Positions 52,772 to 62,077 of a stretch of 64,000 bases of DNA are shown here, in pieces (position 1 is the stretch's first letter; every line of letters begins with the position of its first letter). The notes under the pieces were generated by a model. The model made no database searches, was not told where the DNA came from, and saw only the letters and a list, made by a program, of their open reading frames with translations. Source of the DNA: Myxococcales bacterium (GTDB lineage: Bacteria > Myxococcota_A > UBA9160 > UBA4427); contig DUBZ01000092.1 in assembly GCA_012960035.1 (NCBI GenBank), forward strand, positions 1-64,000, written 5' to 3'. Position numbers and translations under genes: made by a program.

Positions 52772-53515
52772 TTACCACTTTTCTTTGAAGGGCCGCACGT
52801 CTAGTTCCCACGACCACGCCGTCGGGTGTTGGGTATGCATCGACCAAAACGCACTCGCGATCGCGTCGACGTTGAGCATGCCCATTTCGCCGAGGCTTTC
52901 TTTTGCTTGGGGAAAACGGGTTTGAATCATTTCGCCATCGATCACCCCGTCGATCACGACGTGACCGACATGGATACCTTGGGGCCCGAACTCCCGGGCC
53001 ATCCCTTGTGACAGTCCGCGTAGCGCAGCCTTGGCCGACGCAAAGGCGGTGAACGGTGGACGAGCGCGCATTGATGCGGTGGCACCCGTAAATAGAATGC
53101 TCCCCGAGCCCTGCCCGACCATGCGGCGCGCGGACTCGCGTCCAACCAAGAACCCGCCCATGCAACAGAGCCGCCACGTGTCTTCGAAAAATGCGTCGTC
53201 CATTTCGAGCAAGGGCTTCATGCGATTGTTGCCCGCGTTAAAGCCCACAAAATCAAGCGAGCCCCCTTCGTCGACGGCGCGATCGAGCAAACGAACGACG
53301 TCCGACGCGACGGTGGTGTCGGTCGCCACCGCGGTGACCTTCCCACCCGCGGATTCGATTTCTTTCGCGACGAGGTCGAGCCGGCTCTGGGTCCGACCGG
53401 CAATAAATGTGTGGAGCCCCTCGCTCGCGGTTCGTCGCGCAATCGCTGCACCGAGCCCCTGGCTCGCGCCGACCCCCACCACGACCGCAACCTTGCCAAT
53501 GTCACCCAGTGCCAT
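52772..53515 (-). CDS. Atypical short-chain dehydrogenase with Phe for the catalytic Tyr
   Basis: From the second ATG (53515) the protein has 247 residues. AAAGGAG directly abuts the first ATG (53524) but is 9 bp before the second, so I choose the latter. VVVGVGASQGLGAAIARRTA is the nucleotide loop and FVGFNAGNN the N-A-G loop. The active-site segment reads ILFTGATAS and PPFTAFASAKAALRGL, with Phe where Y-x-x-x-K has Tyr; the lysine is kept. This change is seen in some SDR-fold proteins with altered or no redox activity. It is convergent with the LLM gene. Confidence 0.85.
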   Translation of the reverse strand: MALGDIGKVAVVVGVGASQGLGAAIARRTASEGLHTFIAGRTQSRLDLVAKEIESAGGKVTAVATDTTVASDVVRLLDRAVDEGGSLDFVGFNAGNNRMKPLLEMDDAFFEDTWRLCCMGGFLVGRESARRMVGQGSGSILFTGATASMRARPPFTAFASAKAALRGLSQGMAREFGPQGIHVGHVVIDGVIDGEMIQTRFPQAKESLGEMGMLNVDAIASAFWSMHTQHPTAWSWELDVRPFKEKW

Positions 53516-53651
53516 GTCGGTCATCTCCTTTGGTTTTCACAGGCCGCAGGCGCTGCGGCAGATCTAGAGGAACCAGTATAGAAGCGATCTCCCGAAACCC
53601 GCTCGTCTCCGCACGGAGGTAGATGCTGGAGCCGATGCTACTTTTGGCGCG

Positions 53652-55007
53652 GTGAAGACACAGGCCGCCATATCTTCGTTTCCTCGATCGGTCGTGATCG
53701 CCGGTGTATTTGTGCTCGTCTTCATCTATGTGCTCGCCGCGTCCTATCACATTCATCGTGTGAACACGGAAATTGTGAAGGCGGACCAAGGTGCCTACAT
53801 CTCGTATGCACGCCAGATGGTCGCGACGCAGTACGACGTCGTCGGGGGGCGCAATCAAATGCCCCTCTACCCTGCCGTCGTGAGCCTCGTTGCGCGCGCA
53901 GACGAAACCCCTGCCGAACTCTTCCTGCGCGCAAAGTATCTGAACGTCGCGCTTAGCCTCGTGGTGTTGTTCGGTATTTTTGCTTTGGTGCGGCGCACGG
54001 TTCCGGCCTTCGAAGCCACCACGCTTACGCTCGTCGTCGCCTTTACGGTGTATGTCTATCGCGCGGGTTACGTGCAATCGGAACTCGTCTTCTACGGCTT
54101 GTTCTTCTTGTCGTTCTTGCTCGCGCTCTCGCTACTCGCCAAGCCCACGTTTCGTGTCGCCGCGCTTACCGGCGTCGTGTTGGGCGTCGCGTACCTCACG
54201 AAGGCGTCGGTCTTACCCCTGCTTGCCGCCATTGTGTTCTGGGGATGCGTGGGGGCATGGGTCAAAGGAACCCGAAGCGCAGAACGCTCGCCTGCTATTC
54301 GCTCGGGCGCGGCAGTTGTCCTCGTTGCAGTCGTGTTTCTCGTCACGGTCTTTCCCTACATCCAGACAAGCAAGGAGCGCTTCGGACACTGGTTCTACAA
54401 CGTGAACACGACCCTCTATATGTGGGCCGATTCTTGGGACGAAGTGCAGCGTGTCATGACTGGCACGGGAGACCGGGAACACTGGCCCGACGTCGATCCT
54501 GAAATGCTCCCAAGCCCCACCCGCTACTTCGCCGAACACACGACGACGGACATTGCGTCGCGCGTCGCCAATGGGTTGTGGACGAGCGAGTTTCGTCACT
54601 TGGTCGAGAAACCGTTCGGCTACGGCAAGTACCTGATCTTCTACTTCGTCGTGGCCATTGTGGTGGCGGTTCGCTCGCGGGCCCGAGTTCGCGAGTTGTG
54701 TTTTGCAGATGGACGTTGGATTCAGACGGCGTTCGTTGCCAGTGTCGTACTTGGCTATATGCTCGCGTATGCGTTCTATTCCCCGATTGTCCGCGGACCG
54801 CGTCTGATCCTTGCACTCTATATCCCCACGATGTTTTCCATTTTTTGGCTGCTGAGTCGCAAACCCATCGCCGAGGAACCGTTGTGGACATCCGAACGGC
54901 ATGAACTCCGCTTAGACCACGTTCATATTGCCGCGCTCGCGATGCTTGGAATCGATTTGGTCTTTCGTCTGCCAACGGTCATCATCACGTCGTTTGCAGG
55001 TGCGTAA
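53652..55007 (+). CDS. Polytopic membrane glycosyltransferase-like protein (GT-C, ArnT/PMT-related)
   Basis: The protein has 451 residues, GTG start, about ten hydrophobic helices. After the first helix comes VKADQGAYISYARQM, where Asp could be the catalytic residue as in the D-E or D-D loops of lipid-linked sugar transferases. QMPLYPAVVSLVAR and YVQSELVFYGLFFL are the next helix starts, as in ArnT-like proteins. It would use a polyprenyl-phosphate sugar in the periplasm. No close family can be named. A TPR-membrane protein follows after 104 bp. Confidence 0.75.
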   Translation: MKTQAAISSFPRSVVIAGVFVLVFIYVLAASYHIHRVNTEIVKADQGAYISYARQMVATQYDVVGGRNQMPLYPAVVSLVARADETPAELFLRAKYLNVALSLVVLFGIFALVRRTVPAFEATTLTLVVAFTVYVYRAGYVQSELVFYGLFFLSFLLALSLLAKPTFRVAALTGVVLGVAYLTKASVLPLLAAIVFWGCVGAWVKGTRSAERSPAIRSGAAVVLVAVVFLVTVFPYIQTSKERFGHWFYNVNTTLYMWADSWDEVQRVMTGTGDREHWPDVDPEMLPSPTRYFAEHTTTDIASRVANGLWTSEFRHLVEKPFGYGKYLIFYFVVAIVVAVRSRARVRELCFADGRWIQTAFVASVVLGYMLAYAFYSPIVRGPRLILALYIPTMFSIFWLLSRKPIAEEPLWTSERHELRLDHVHIAALAMLGIDLVFRLPTVIITSFAGA

Positions 55008-55111
55008 CCGAGTCCCTGTACTGAGCCCGCCCAGCGGCTGCGTATTGATTGACGCTCCGTCGGACGTGGCCTCAAACCGAAACTTCTGCTCACTTTGACC
55101 GAGATACCGCG

Positions 55112-56728
55112 ATGACCGAAGCACAGCAGCCTGGCCCGACAGCAGCCGAAACCGCACTTGATGCGATTTCGAGCAGCACCCTGCGTGTCTTCGCCCTGCA
55201 GTCGGTTCTCGGCTTCGTCGCCTATGCGGTTGTGCTCGGCGGCCCGCTCTTCTTCGACGACAAACAGTTCATCGTCTGGAATGAGCACGTCACGAGTTTC
55301 GATGTTGGCGAGATCTATACGTCGAGTGTGACCAAAGGCGTCGGCATTCAGTCCAACACGTACCGTCCCAACCAACAGATCATCTACGCCACGCTCTACA
55401 AGTTCTTCGGGACTTCGCCGGCTCCCTATCACTTGGTTTCGCTCGCGGTCCATGTCACGAACGCGCTGTTGGTGTTTCTGTTGCTTGTCGCTCTCTCGTT
55501 GGGCCGAACCGGAAGTCTCGTTGCATCGCTCGTGTTCTTGCTTCACCCGGTGCAGACCCAGGCGGTGAGTTATGTGTCCGGGCTCGCGGGGCCGCTGCTC
55601 TTGCTCACGCTACTCGGTTCGGTCTTGTGTTGGCTCAAGAGTCTTGAAGTTGACAATACCCGCGAGCGCGCTGGATACCTCGCGTTGTCGCTTGTGCTTT
55701 GTATTGACGCCGCCTTCACCAAGTCCAACGTCGTCATCATCTTGCCCGTCATGATCGTGGTGGCTGCGTACTTGGTTTTGACGGGGCAAAAGAAGTGGAC
55801 TCCATACCTCACGCTTTCGGTTGCTTTGATCGGAGTCTTCGCATTGGGCTTCATGTCGCTGAAACTAACGGTGCTCAACTTTACCGGCACGACGGGGATG
55901 GTCGAGGGGTACAACGTCTATACCGACAGCCTTGTGGTGCGACTCACGACGTTTGTAAGCGTTCTTCATCGCTACCTCGAATTGATCGTATGGCCCGCGG
56001 CGTTGAGCTATTCGAAGCCAAAGATCATCTACGCCTCGATTCTTACGCTGCACGGCGCACTTGGCGTTGCGATCGTTGGCGCGGCGGGCTTCGTGTTAGT
56101 ACGCGCAAAGCAATACCCGCTCGCATTCCTTGGGTGCGGATGGTTCTTCGCCGCGCTCGCACCTTTTTCAGGCGTGATCCCGCTGCCGTCGATGTACCTG
56201 GAACACTGGCTCTATACGCCGATGGTGGGCGTCGTGATCTTGGTCGCGGGTCTTTATCGCACGCTCGCCGAAGAGCGCCGAAGCGGCTTCGCCATTGTTG
56301 CGATTGGAATCTTGCTTCTCTTGATGGTCCGGACGGGAGTGCGAAATTACGAGTGGGCCAACCCCGAGCGGTTCTATCTCGCGGACATGAAGGTCACGGG
56401 CGTGTCGATGCAGATGCTCAACAACCTGGCGCTCTACTTGACCGAGATCGGCGAAACCGACAAGGCCATCAAAGCCCTCGAGGCCCTTATCGCGGCAACC
56501 GACACCTCTCCGGAACCTCGCGACAACCTGGCGCGTATCTACGTTGACCTCGGTGAACCCCAAAAAGCGAAAACAAATTTTCTTCGGGCCCTCGAGATCG
56601 ACGCCTTTCATCTCAACGCCCTGATGGGCCTGCGGTCCCTGTACGACTCGCAAGGGGAGATCGGTGAGGCGATGAAGCTTGATCAGCGCATCCGAGCGAT
56701 CGAGAGAGAAGAAAACTTGTCGCGGTAG
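55112..56728 (+). CDS. Membrane protein with C-terminal TPR repeats (TMTC/O-mannosyltransferase-like)
   Basis: From the ATG at 55112 the protein has 538 residues; a frame to 55049 adds 21 residues without support. Ten or more membrane helices span about residues 25-410. LFFDDKQFIVWNEHV in the first periplasmic loop has the D-D pair seen in GT-C enzymes and in TMTC proteins, and VFLLHPVQTQAVSYVSGLAG the H-P-x-x-x-x-x-V-x-x-x-x-x-R-like segment of that family. The last 110 residues hold two to three TPRs (EIGETDKAIKALEALIAATD, DLGEPQKAKTNFLRALEIDA). By inference a glycan transferase whose TPRs dock a partner. Confidence 0.8.
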   Translation: MTEAQQPGPTAAETALDAISSSTLRVFALQSVLGFVAYAVVLGGPLFFDDKQFIVWNEHVTSFDVGEIYTSSVTKGVGIQSNTYRPNQQIIYATLYKFFGTSPAPYHLVSLAVHVTNALLVFLLLVALSLGRTGSLVASLVFLLHPVQTQAVSYVSGLAGPLLLLTLLGSVLCWLKSLEVDNTRERAGYLALSLVLCIDAAFTKSNVVIILPVMIVVAAYLVLTGQKKWTPYLTLSVALIGVFALGFMSLKLTVLNFTGTTGMVEGYNVYTDSLVVRLTTFVSVLHRYLELIVWPAALSYSKPKIIYASILTLHGALGVAIVGAAGFVLVRAKQYPLAFLGCGWFFAALAPFSGVIPLPSMYLEHWLYTPMVGVVILVAGLYRTLAEERRSGFAIVAIGILLLLMVRTGVRNYEWANPERFYLADMKVTGVSMQMLNNLALYLTEIGETDKAIKALEALIAATDTSPEPRDNLARIYVDLGEPQKAKTNFLRALEIDAFHLNALMGLRSLYDSQGEIGEAMKLDQRIRAIEREENLSR

Positions 56729-56759
56729 TAGCGACGCACAAGTGCGCCAGCGCAAGGGC

Positions 56760-56781
56760 TTACACGCGAGCTTGCGTGTAA
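56760..56781 (+). terminator. Hairpin after the TPR membrane protein gene
   Basis: TTACACGC and GCGTGTAA form a perfect 8-bp stem around the loop GAGCTT, 31 bp after the stop codon at 56728. There is no T-run behind it, so it is at best a weak intrinsic terminator or an mRNA 3' stabiliser. The downstream gene at 56955 has TATACT (56866-56871) as a possible -10 box, without a clear -35. Confidence 0.4.
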
Positions 56782-56954
56782 ATGACGGTGCGGTGTTCAA
56801 GTAAATTGATGAGGAAGCAGGCTCTCGCTGCCGATACGCCCCCGAGCCATACGGGTTGGATCCTCTATACTGCCTCGGTCCACCTGCCCAGTTTTCGCGG
56901 GCATGCGCCTTTGCGCAACGCAGACTGCGTCGACCACTACAAGGGACCTAAGGT

Positions 56955-58073
56955 TTGTCACGCACACTCACCATTTTTATTGACGGCTTGCCCTTCGACC
57001 AGCTCGAAAAACTTCCGTATTCAAGTCGCTTCGTGAGCAAGGGACGCCTGGTTCCGATCCTCGGCTACAGCGTCAATTGTCAAACACAACTCTTCACCGG
57101 CAAGAAGCCCGACGAACTAGGCTTTTGGGGAGAGTGGACCTACGCGCCCGAAACCGCACCGTTCAAGAAGCTTGCACCGCTCTTCAAGCTGTTGTCTCTG
57201 GTCGAGGTGTCGTACTACGCCAAGCGTGTCGTGCACCGCTTCATCGACAAGATGGGTCGCGCGAGTGCCACGAAGAACATTCCGCTCTCTTACCTCGGGC
57301 AGTTCGAAGAGACGGGGCACTCGGTCTTGAGCTCATGGTTCAAGCAAGAGTCGCTACTCCAGCACCCCAAGATGAAGGTGATTCTTCACAACAAGTTTCC
57401 CGTCGTGGAGCGCCGCGACGAAGACGCCTACAAGGCGACCAAAAAGTACATCGACGAAACCGACGATCTCGAAAGCGTGCTCGTAACCTTCACCCGCATT
57501 GACGCTTGTTCGCATTGGTTAGGTGTGGCGTCTGATCCCTACAACGAGTTGTTGTTGGTTCAAGACAAATACATCGAAGAACTCAGCGAGGCGTATCTCG
57601 CGAAGGTGCCGGACGGGACCATCCTTGTCGCTTCCGACCACGGCATGGTGAACGTCACCGAACAAGTGAACATCAACCTCGAGCGCGAAATTGGGAACCC
57701 CAACGCGAACGGCTACGCTTACTTCACCGAGGGCACGATCCTTCGGGTGTGGTGCGAGCGCGACGCGATGCGCGAAAAGATCGCAACCTACCTTGATGGC
57801 GTTGCTGGCATGGAACAGTTGTGCGACGAAGACCGCAAAGAGTTCGGCATTACGAATCCGAAGTTCGGCGACCTGATCTACCACACCCATGAAGGCCACC
57901 AGTTTGTTCCGAGCTTCTGGGGCCCCAAGCCTTCGGTCGGGATGCACGGCTATCACCCGCGCTACGAAAGCCAACACGGGATCTGCCTGAGTTCACGTCC
58001 GGGTGACTTCGATGGCAAAGTGTCGGCGACCGACTTCTACAACGTGCTGTCGGGATACCTCGGCACGGCGTAG
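56955..58073 (+). CDS. Alkaline phosphatase superfamily (type I phosphodiesterase-like) protein
   Basis: The protein has 372 residues, TTG start with CTAAGG just upstream. LTIFIDGLPFDQL opens the core, with the metal-binding Asp; SVNCQTQLFTGKKPDELGFW is the nucleophile loop, where Thr or Ser would take the phosphate. TRIDACSHWLGV (D and H), VASDHGMVNV (D-H) and VGMHGYHPR (H) are the later metal ligands. It is shorter than the family member at 24565 but built the same way. No signal peptide. Both lie beside glycosyltransferases, which suggests that they act on polysaccharide precursors or phosphate substituents. Confidence 0.85.
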   Translation: MSRTLTIFIDGLPFDQLEKLPYSSRFVSKGRLVPILGYSVNCQTQLFTGKKPDELGFWGEWTYAPETAPFKKLAPLFKLLSLVEVSYYAKRVVHRFIDKMGRASATKNIPLSYLGQFEETGHSVLSSWFKQESLLQHPKMKVILHNKFPVVERRDEDAYKATKKYIDETDDLESVLVTFTRIDACSHWLGVASDPYNELLLVQDKYIEELSEAYLAKVPDGTILVASDHGMVNVTEQVNINLEREIGNPNANGYAYFTEGTILRVWCERDAMREKIATYLDGVAGMEQLCDEDRKEFGITNPKFGDLIYHTHEGHQFVPSFWGPKPSVGMHGYHPRYESQHGICLSSRPGDFDGKVSATDFYNVLSGYLGTA

Positions 58074-58235
58074 CGACGAGACGGCTCCAAGATTTTTGCG
58101 CGAGTTGGTTACCGCTGCATCGCGTCTACTGACCGCAGCCCGCTAGTGAGGCAAAGGCTTAGTCGGGCGCCTTGTCATTGGCGCAGATCGGCGACTTGGC
58201 TGTTGCGCGAATGGCTTGGTTCAACCTCATTGCGA

Positions 58236-59426
58236 TCAATCGAGCGTGCCGTCTAGCAAGTACTTCGCGTGCTGTTCCGCGGCGGACGAGAAGGCTGTCC
58301 ACTGTTGCCTTCGTCGGTCTGCGCCTTCGATGTAGCGGGCGCGGGCTTCGCGGTCGTAGAGCAAGGTTTCGATCCCGTCCGCGATCTGGTCCGGCGCACT
58401 CGGGTCGACGAGCAGGGCTTCGCCATTTGCGAACTCGTCGGGCACCCCGGCGATGCGCGTCGCGACAACGGGGATCTTCCGCACCAACGCTTCGTCGATC
58501 GACCGCGGCACACCTTCGGGGTGCGTCGACGTCGGCATCACGAGTGCGTGGGCTCTGGCGAAAAAGGCCGCCATCTCTTCTCCACTTTCGACCCAGCCGT
58601 GAAAATGAACATGATCCGCGATGCCGAGGCGGCTCGCGTACGCTTCGAAGTCAGGGAGGTCCGGGCCGTCGCCGAGCACGTCGATGTCGATCTTTGCGTT
58701 GGGGCGTCGGTCGAGCACCATCTTGAGTGCCGAAGAGAAGTCGTTCATGCCCTTTGATTCGACGAGGAGCCCGATATAGAGCAGGCGTCGGGGCGCGTCG
58801 TCCTCGAGGGGAACGTCTTCGTTTATCTTGCCTGCCTGCATGTGGCCCAGGGGCACGGTTTCGATGACGCGGTCGTTGCAGCGTCGCGCCAGGCTTGCGA
58901 GTCGTCCGCCGCGGGCGATCACGCCGTATGCCTGACGCATCGCACCCTCGTAGGCGTGGCGGAAAAAGAACTTCCAGCCCGGCCATTTGCCCGCGGCAGC
59001 TTCCGGGTCGTTCAGGGTGACTTCGTAGTCGCCGGCGAGATACACGACGAAGCGCTTCATCATTAGCTTCGCAATTGGGAGTGTTGGGACCAGCGTCATA
59101 ACCTGGGGCAGAAAGAAGACGCCATAGGGCCGGTCAATGATGGTGCGGAGAAAGAGCCATGTGTTTCGAAGGGTTCCCCGCGCGGTGGTGTTTACCGCGA
59201 CGACGGTGACCTTCTCGGGATCGAGCACGCCCTTCACCCTGGTGTTGGTGCCTTCGAGCACAACACCCCACGTGCCCGAACAGTCGACGAACCAAACGAG
59301 GTGTCCCAAGCGGTCCGAGAGTTCGTGGAGGTAGTCCGCGATCGGGACCTTGGTGACGTACTCACCGGCCGGGCCGCGTTCGAGGTTGCCCCCGCCGATG
59401 ACCAAAATTTCTGTTCGCTTCGGCAT
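58236..59426 (-). CDS. Glycosyltransferase family 4 (GT-B fold)
   Basis: The protein has 396 residues. EILVIGGGNLERGPAGEYVT is the acceptor-side glycine loop. The donor domain starts RRLLYIGLLVESKGMNDF and carries IDVLGDGPDLPDF, HFHGWVESGEEMAAFFARA and VMPTSTHPEGVPRSIDEALV, a clear match to the E-x7-E sugar-nucleotide site (here E-G-V-P-R-S-I-D-E). This is a typical retaining transferase at the cytoplasmic membrane face. It is convergent with the AP-superfamily gene and divergent from the epimerase. Confidence 0.93.
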   Translation of the reverse strand: MPKRTEILVIGGGNLERGPAGEYVTKVPIADYLHELSDRLGHLVWFVDCSGTWGVVLEGTNTRVKGVLDPEKVTVVAVNTTARGTLRNTWLFLRTIIDRPYGVFFLPQVMTLVPTLPIAKLMMKRFVVYLAGDYEVTLNDPEAAAGKWPGWKFFFRHAYEGAMRQAYGVIARGGRLASLARRCNDRVIETVPLGHMQAGKINEDVPLEDDAPRRLLYIGLLVESKGMNDFSSALKMVLDRRPNAKIDIDVLGDGPDLPDFEAYASRLGIADHVHFHGWVESGEEMAAFFARAHALVMPTSTHPEGVPRSIDEALVRKIPVVATRIAGVPDEFANGEALLVDPSAPDQIADGIETLLYDREARARYIEGADRRRQQWTAFSSAAEQHAKYLLDGTLD

Positions 59427-59562
59427 CGCGATTTGGATTCCAGGTTCACTCGTCTACGCGCGCCATTGGCAGCGCGCGATACAAGCGCATGCGGTTGAAA
59501 GGGCGGTGATAATGCATCGCCCTCAAACCGACTGCAACCGCACCCGCTATACTGCGCCGACT

Positions 59563-60495
59563 ATGCGGATCCTCATTACAGGTGGTGCGGGCTTCATCGG
59601 CAGCCATATTGCAGATGCATGCCTATCGGCGGGTCACGACGTTCTCGTCATCGACAATCTCTTGACCGGGCAGCGCAAGAACGTTCCAACGGCAGCGCAG
59701 TTTGAAGAAGGTGACATTCGCGACGCATCTTTTGTCGGCAAGACGATCGCAAGCTTTCGCCCCGACGTCGTAAGCCACCAAGCTGCGCAGACAAGCGTTG
59801 CGATCAGTGCGCGCGAACCCGTGCTCGACGCAGACATCAACATCCTCGGTACGCTCAACCTTTTGAACGCGTGCGTAGCGAACAAGGTCGGACAGATCGT
59901 CTTCGCGAGTACAGGCGGAGCGATCTACGGAGAGGTCCCGGACGGGAAACGTGCCGCAATCGACTGGCAGCCGCGCCCACTCAGCCCATACGCGTGTTCG
60001 AAGTTTGCGGTCGAGTGCTACCTCGTTTGCTTCGCAGCCGAACACGGCCTGCGCTCGACGGTGCTCCGCTACGCGAACGTATACGGCCCGCGTCAAGATC
60101 CGCACGGCGAAGCCGGGGTCGTTGCCATCCTGAGCAAGCGCACCCTCCACGACGAACCCTTCAGCGTGTTTGCGCGGGTTACCGAGGGAGACGACGGCTG
60201 TGTTCGCGACTACGTGTACGTGGACGACGTCGTGCGAGCCAACCTCGGCGCGATCACCGGCAGTCTTGAACAGTCGATGATCAACGTTTGCACTGGCGTC
60301 GGCACGTCGACCCGCGAACTCGCTGACCAGATCATCGGGCTCACCGGTTCAAAGAGCGCGGTGAACACGGGCCCGCGCAGGCCGGGCGACGTCGAACGCA
60401 GCGTGCTCGATCCAGGCTCTCCGCCGCCGCTCGGTGAAACGACTTCGCTCGAAGACGGACTGCGCGCCACCCTCGATTGGTTCCGTACGTCGTAG
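59563..60495 (+). CDS. NAD-dependent nucleotide-sugar epimerase (GalE-like)
   Basis: From the ATG at 59563 the protein has 310 residues; the longer frame from 59350 overlaps the GT4 gene and is not coding. MRILITGGAGFIGSHIADA is the classical Rossmann loop, VSHQAAQTSVAISAREP and FASTGGAIYGEVPD the substrate-binding loops, and SPYACSKFAVECYL the Y-x-x-x-K dyad. RYANVYGPRQDPHGEAGVVA is typical of UDP-glucose 4-epimerases. It should interconvert UDP-hexoses for the surface glycan. TATACT at 59548-59553 is close to the ATG, so the transcript may be almost leaderless if it is a -10 box. Confidence 0.93.
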   Translation: MRILITGGAGFIGSHIADACLSAGHDVLVIDNLLTGQRKNVPTAAQFEEGDIRDASFVGKTIASFRPDVVSHQAAQTSVAISAREPVLDADINILGTLNLLNACVANKVGQIVFASTGGAIYGEVPDGKRAAIDWQPRPLSPYACSKFAVECYLVCFAAEHGLRSTVLRYANVYGPRQDPHGEAGVVAILSKRTLHDEPFSVFARVTEGDDGCVRDYVYVDDVVRANLGAITGSLEQSMINVCTGVGTSTRELADQIIGLTGSKSAVNTGPRRPGDVERSVLDPGSPPPLGETTSLEDGLRATLDWFRTS

Positions 60496-60508
60496 CGCGG
60501 GCCGGTAC

Positions 60509-62014
60509 TTAGGTTTCGCTAGAGCCTCGGCCTAAGTATCCCATGACGGTTTGAACTGTGCGTTGGCGCTCGCTTGCGTTGAACATCACGAACCAGACGA
60601 GAGTCATGAAGAACGTGACGATTGCAACGCGATATGCGATCAGAGTCCCTGTGGCTTCGATTGCAACCAGTTGAAGTGCGAGCCCCGCACCTGCGGCGAG
60701 AAGCACCATTGCCGATGGCCGCATCATGTCAAAGCGCATCGGATAGACCTTGTACGCAAAGGCCACGTAGGAGATCGACTGGGCGAGTTTCCCGAGAAGT
60801 GCGCCGTACGCCGCGCCCAATATCCCAAACGGTTGCACGAGTAGCCAGATCGACACCGCGCTCGCCACGATGCCGACCATGTAGCTGTACATCGTGTATC
60901 GGGTCTGCTTCGACAGGGTGATCCCGACACCCGCGATGTGGGAAATGTTCTGGATCACGAGGCCGAGCAAGAGCGGCAGCGCGACAACGTGGCCGGGCAA
61001 ATACCGCGCCGAGGCGACGAGTTCGATGATGGGCTCCACCATGGAAATCATGATCACGCTCACCACCGCAAGGCCGGCCGTCATCAAGATGAGACCGCGA
61101 TTGTAGGTCTCTTCGGCGTTGGGTTCTTTGTAGATCGCCAGCGTGAAGGGCACCCAGGCCGTCAATATCGCTTGGATGGGCAACATCAACATGAACGCGT
61201 AGCGATAGCCAATCGCGTACAGACCGTTTGCGTCGAGGCCGACGTAGTTCGCGATCATGATACGGTCGACCGCCGGGATGAGACACGTCGCCACGGCGGT
61301 CACCATATAAGGCCCCCCGTAGCTCAACATCTTTGCGCCATGATCAAAACCGCGGGGAACCGTGATGTAGCCACGACAGAACCAAAGGCCGAGCAGCGAG
61401 AAAAACCCGAAGCCGGTGAGCTGCCCGTAGAAGTATCCCTTCATCCCAAGCTCAAGCTTGAGGACGTAGAACAACGTGACGGTGATGACACCGGCCGCGG
61501 ATCCGATCGAAATCAAGATGAACTTCGAACGATCGAACGTCCACTTCAAAAGATTCGACGAAAAGCGCACGAGCACGACGAACGGGAAACTCAACACCAT
61601 GACGCGGAAGAAGTCGGCGTACTCCTCCATGCCGTAGGCCGCTTCGAGGAGACGTCCCGCGTTGAACCACACCAGCGCTGTGACGGCCGTGCAGAGGAAA
61701 AGCTCGGTAAACAACGCTTGGGAGATGATCTGTTTGCGTTCTTCGGGGTCTTCGGTTTCGTAGAAGTAGCGCGCGATCGAGCTGTCCTGGCCCATGATGA
61801 TGAAGGCGATAAACGCGGTCCCGAGCACCATCATCCCGTCGAGGGCGCCGTATTCTGCTTTTGAGAAGAGGCGGGTGAGGAACGGCAGCAAGAGCAGGTT
61901 GAGCAGTGAACTCAGTGCCGCCGCGCTCCCGTAGACGACGGAATCCTTCGCAACGAACGCGAGGCGTTCGCGGATCGAACCGGAGCGGAGCTGCTTGAAT
62001 CTCTCTTCAGACAT
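60509..62014 (-). CDS. Oligosaccharide flippase (Wzx/MATE-like, MOP superfamily)
   Basis: The protein has 501 residues and 12-14 hydrophobic helices. FVAKDSVVYGSAAALSSLLN is the first helix with the preceding amphipathic segment, and LLLPFLTRLFSKAEYGALDG the loop 1-2 sequence common to polysaccharide exporters (L-P-x-x-T-R-x-x-x-x-x-E-Y-G). IPAVDRIMIANYVGLDANGL is the equivalent loop at the start of the second half. It should flip undecaprenyl-linked repeat units to the periplasm for polymerisation. It lies between the epimerase (convergent) and the asparagine synthetase gene (same strand, 63 bp upstream). Confidence 0.93.
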   Translation of the reverse strand: MSEERFKQLRSGSIRERLAFVAKDSVVYGSAAALSSLLNLLLLPFLTRLFSKAEYGALDGMMVLGTAFIAFIIMGQDSSIARYFYETEDPEERKQIISQALFTELFLCTAVTALVWFNAGRLLEAAYGMEEYADFFRVMVLSFPFVVLVRFSSNLLKWTFDRSKFILISIGSAAGVITVTLFYVLKLELGMKGYFYGQLTGFGFFSLLGLWFCRGYITVPRGFDHGAKMLSYGGPYMVTAVATCLIPAVDRIMIANYVGLDANGLYAIGYRYAFMLMLPIQAILTAWVPFTLAIYKEPNAEETYNRGLILMTAGLAVVSVIMISMVEPIIELVASARYLPGHVVALPLLLGLVIQNISHIAGVGITLSKQTRYTMYSYMVGIVASAVSIWLLVQPFGILGAAYGALLGKLAQSISYVAFAYKVYPMRFDMMRPSAMVLLAAGAGLALQLVAIEATGTLIAYRVAIVTFFMTLVWFVMFNASERQRTVQTVMGYLGRGSSET

Positions 62015-62077
62015 GAATCAGCCTGGAAACCTCAGTCTTGAAATAGGGTCACGTTCTGGTCTGAGCTTAATCCGATC

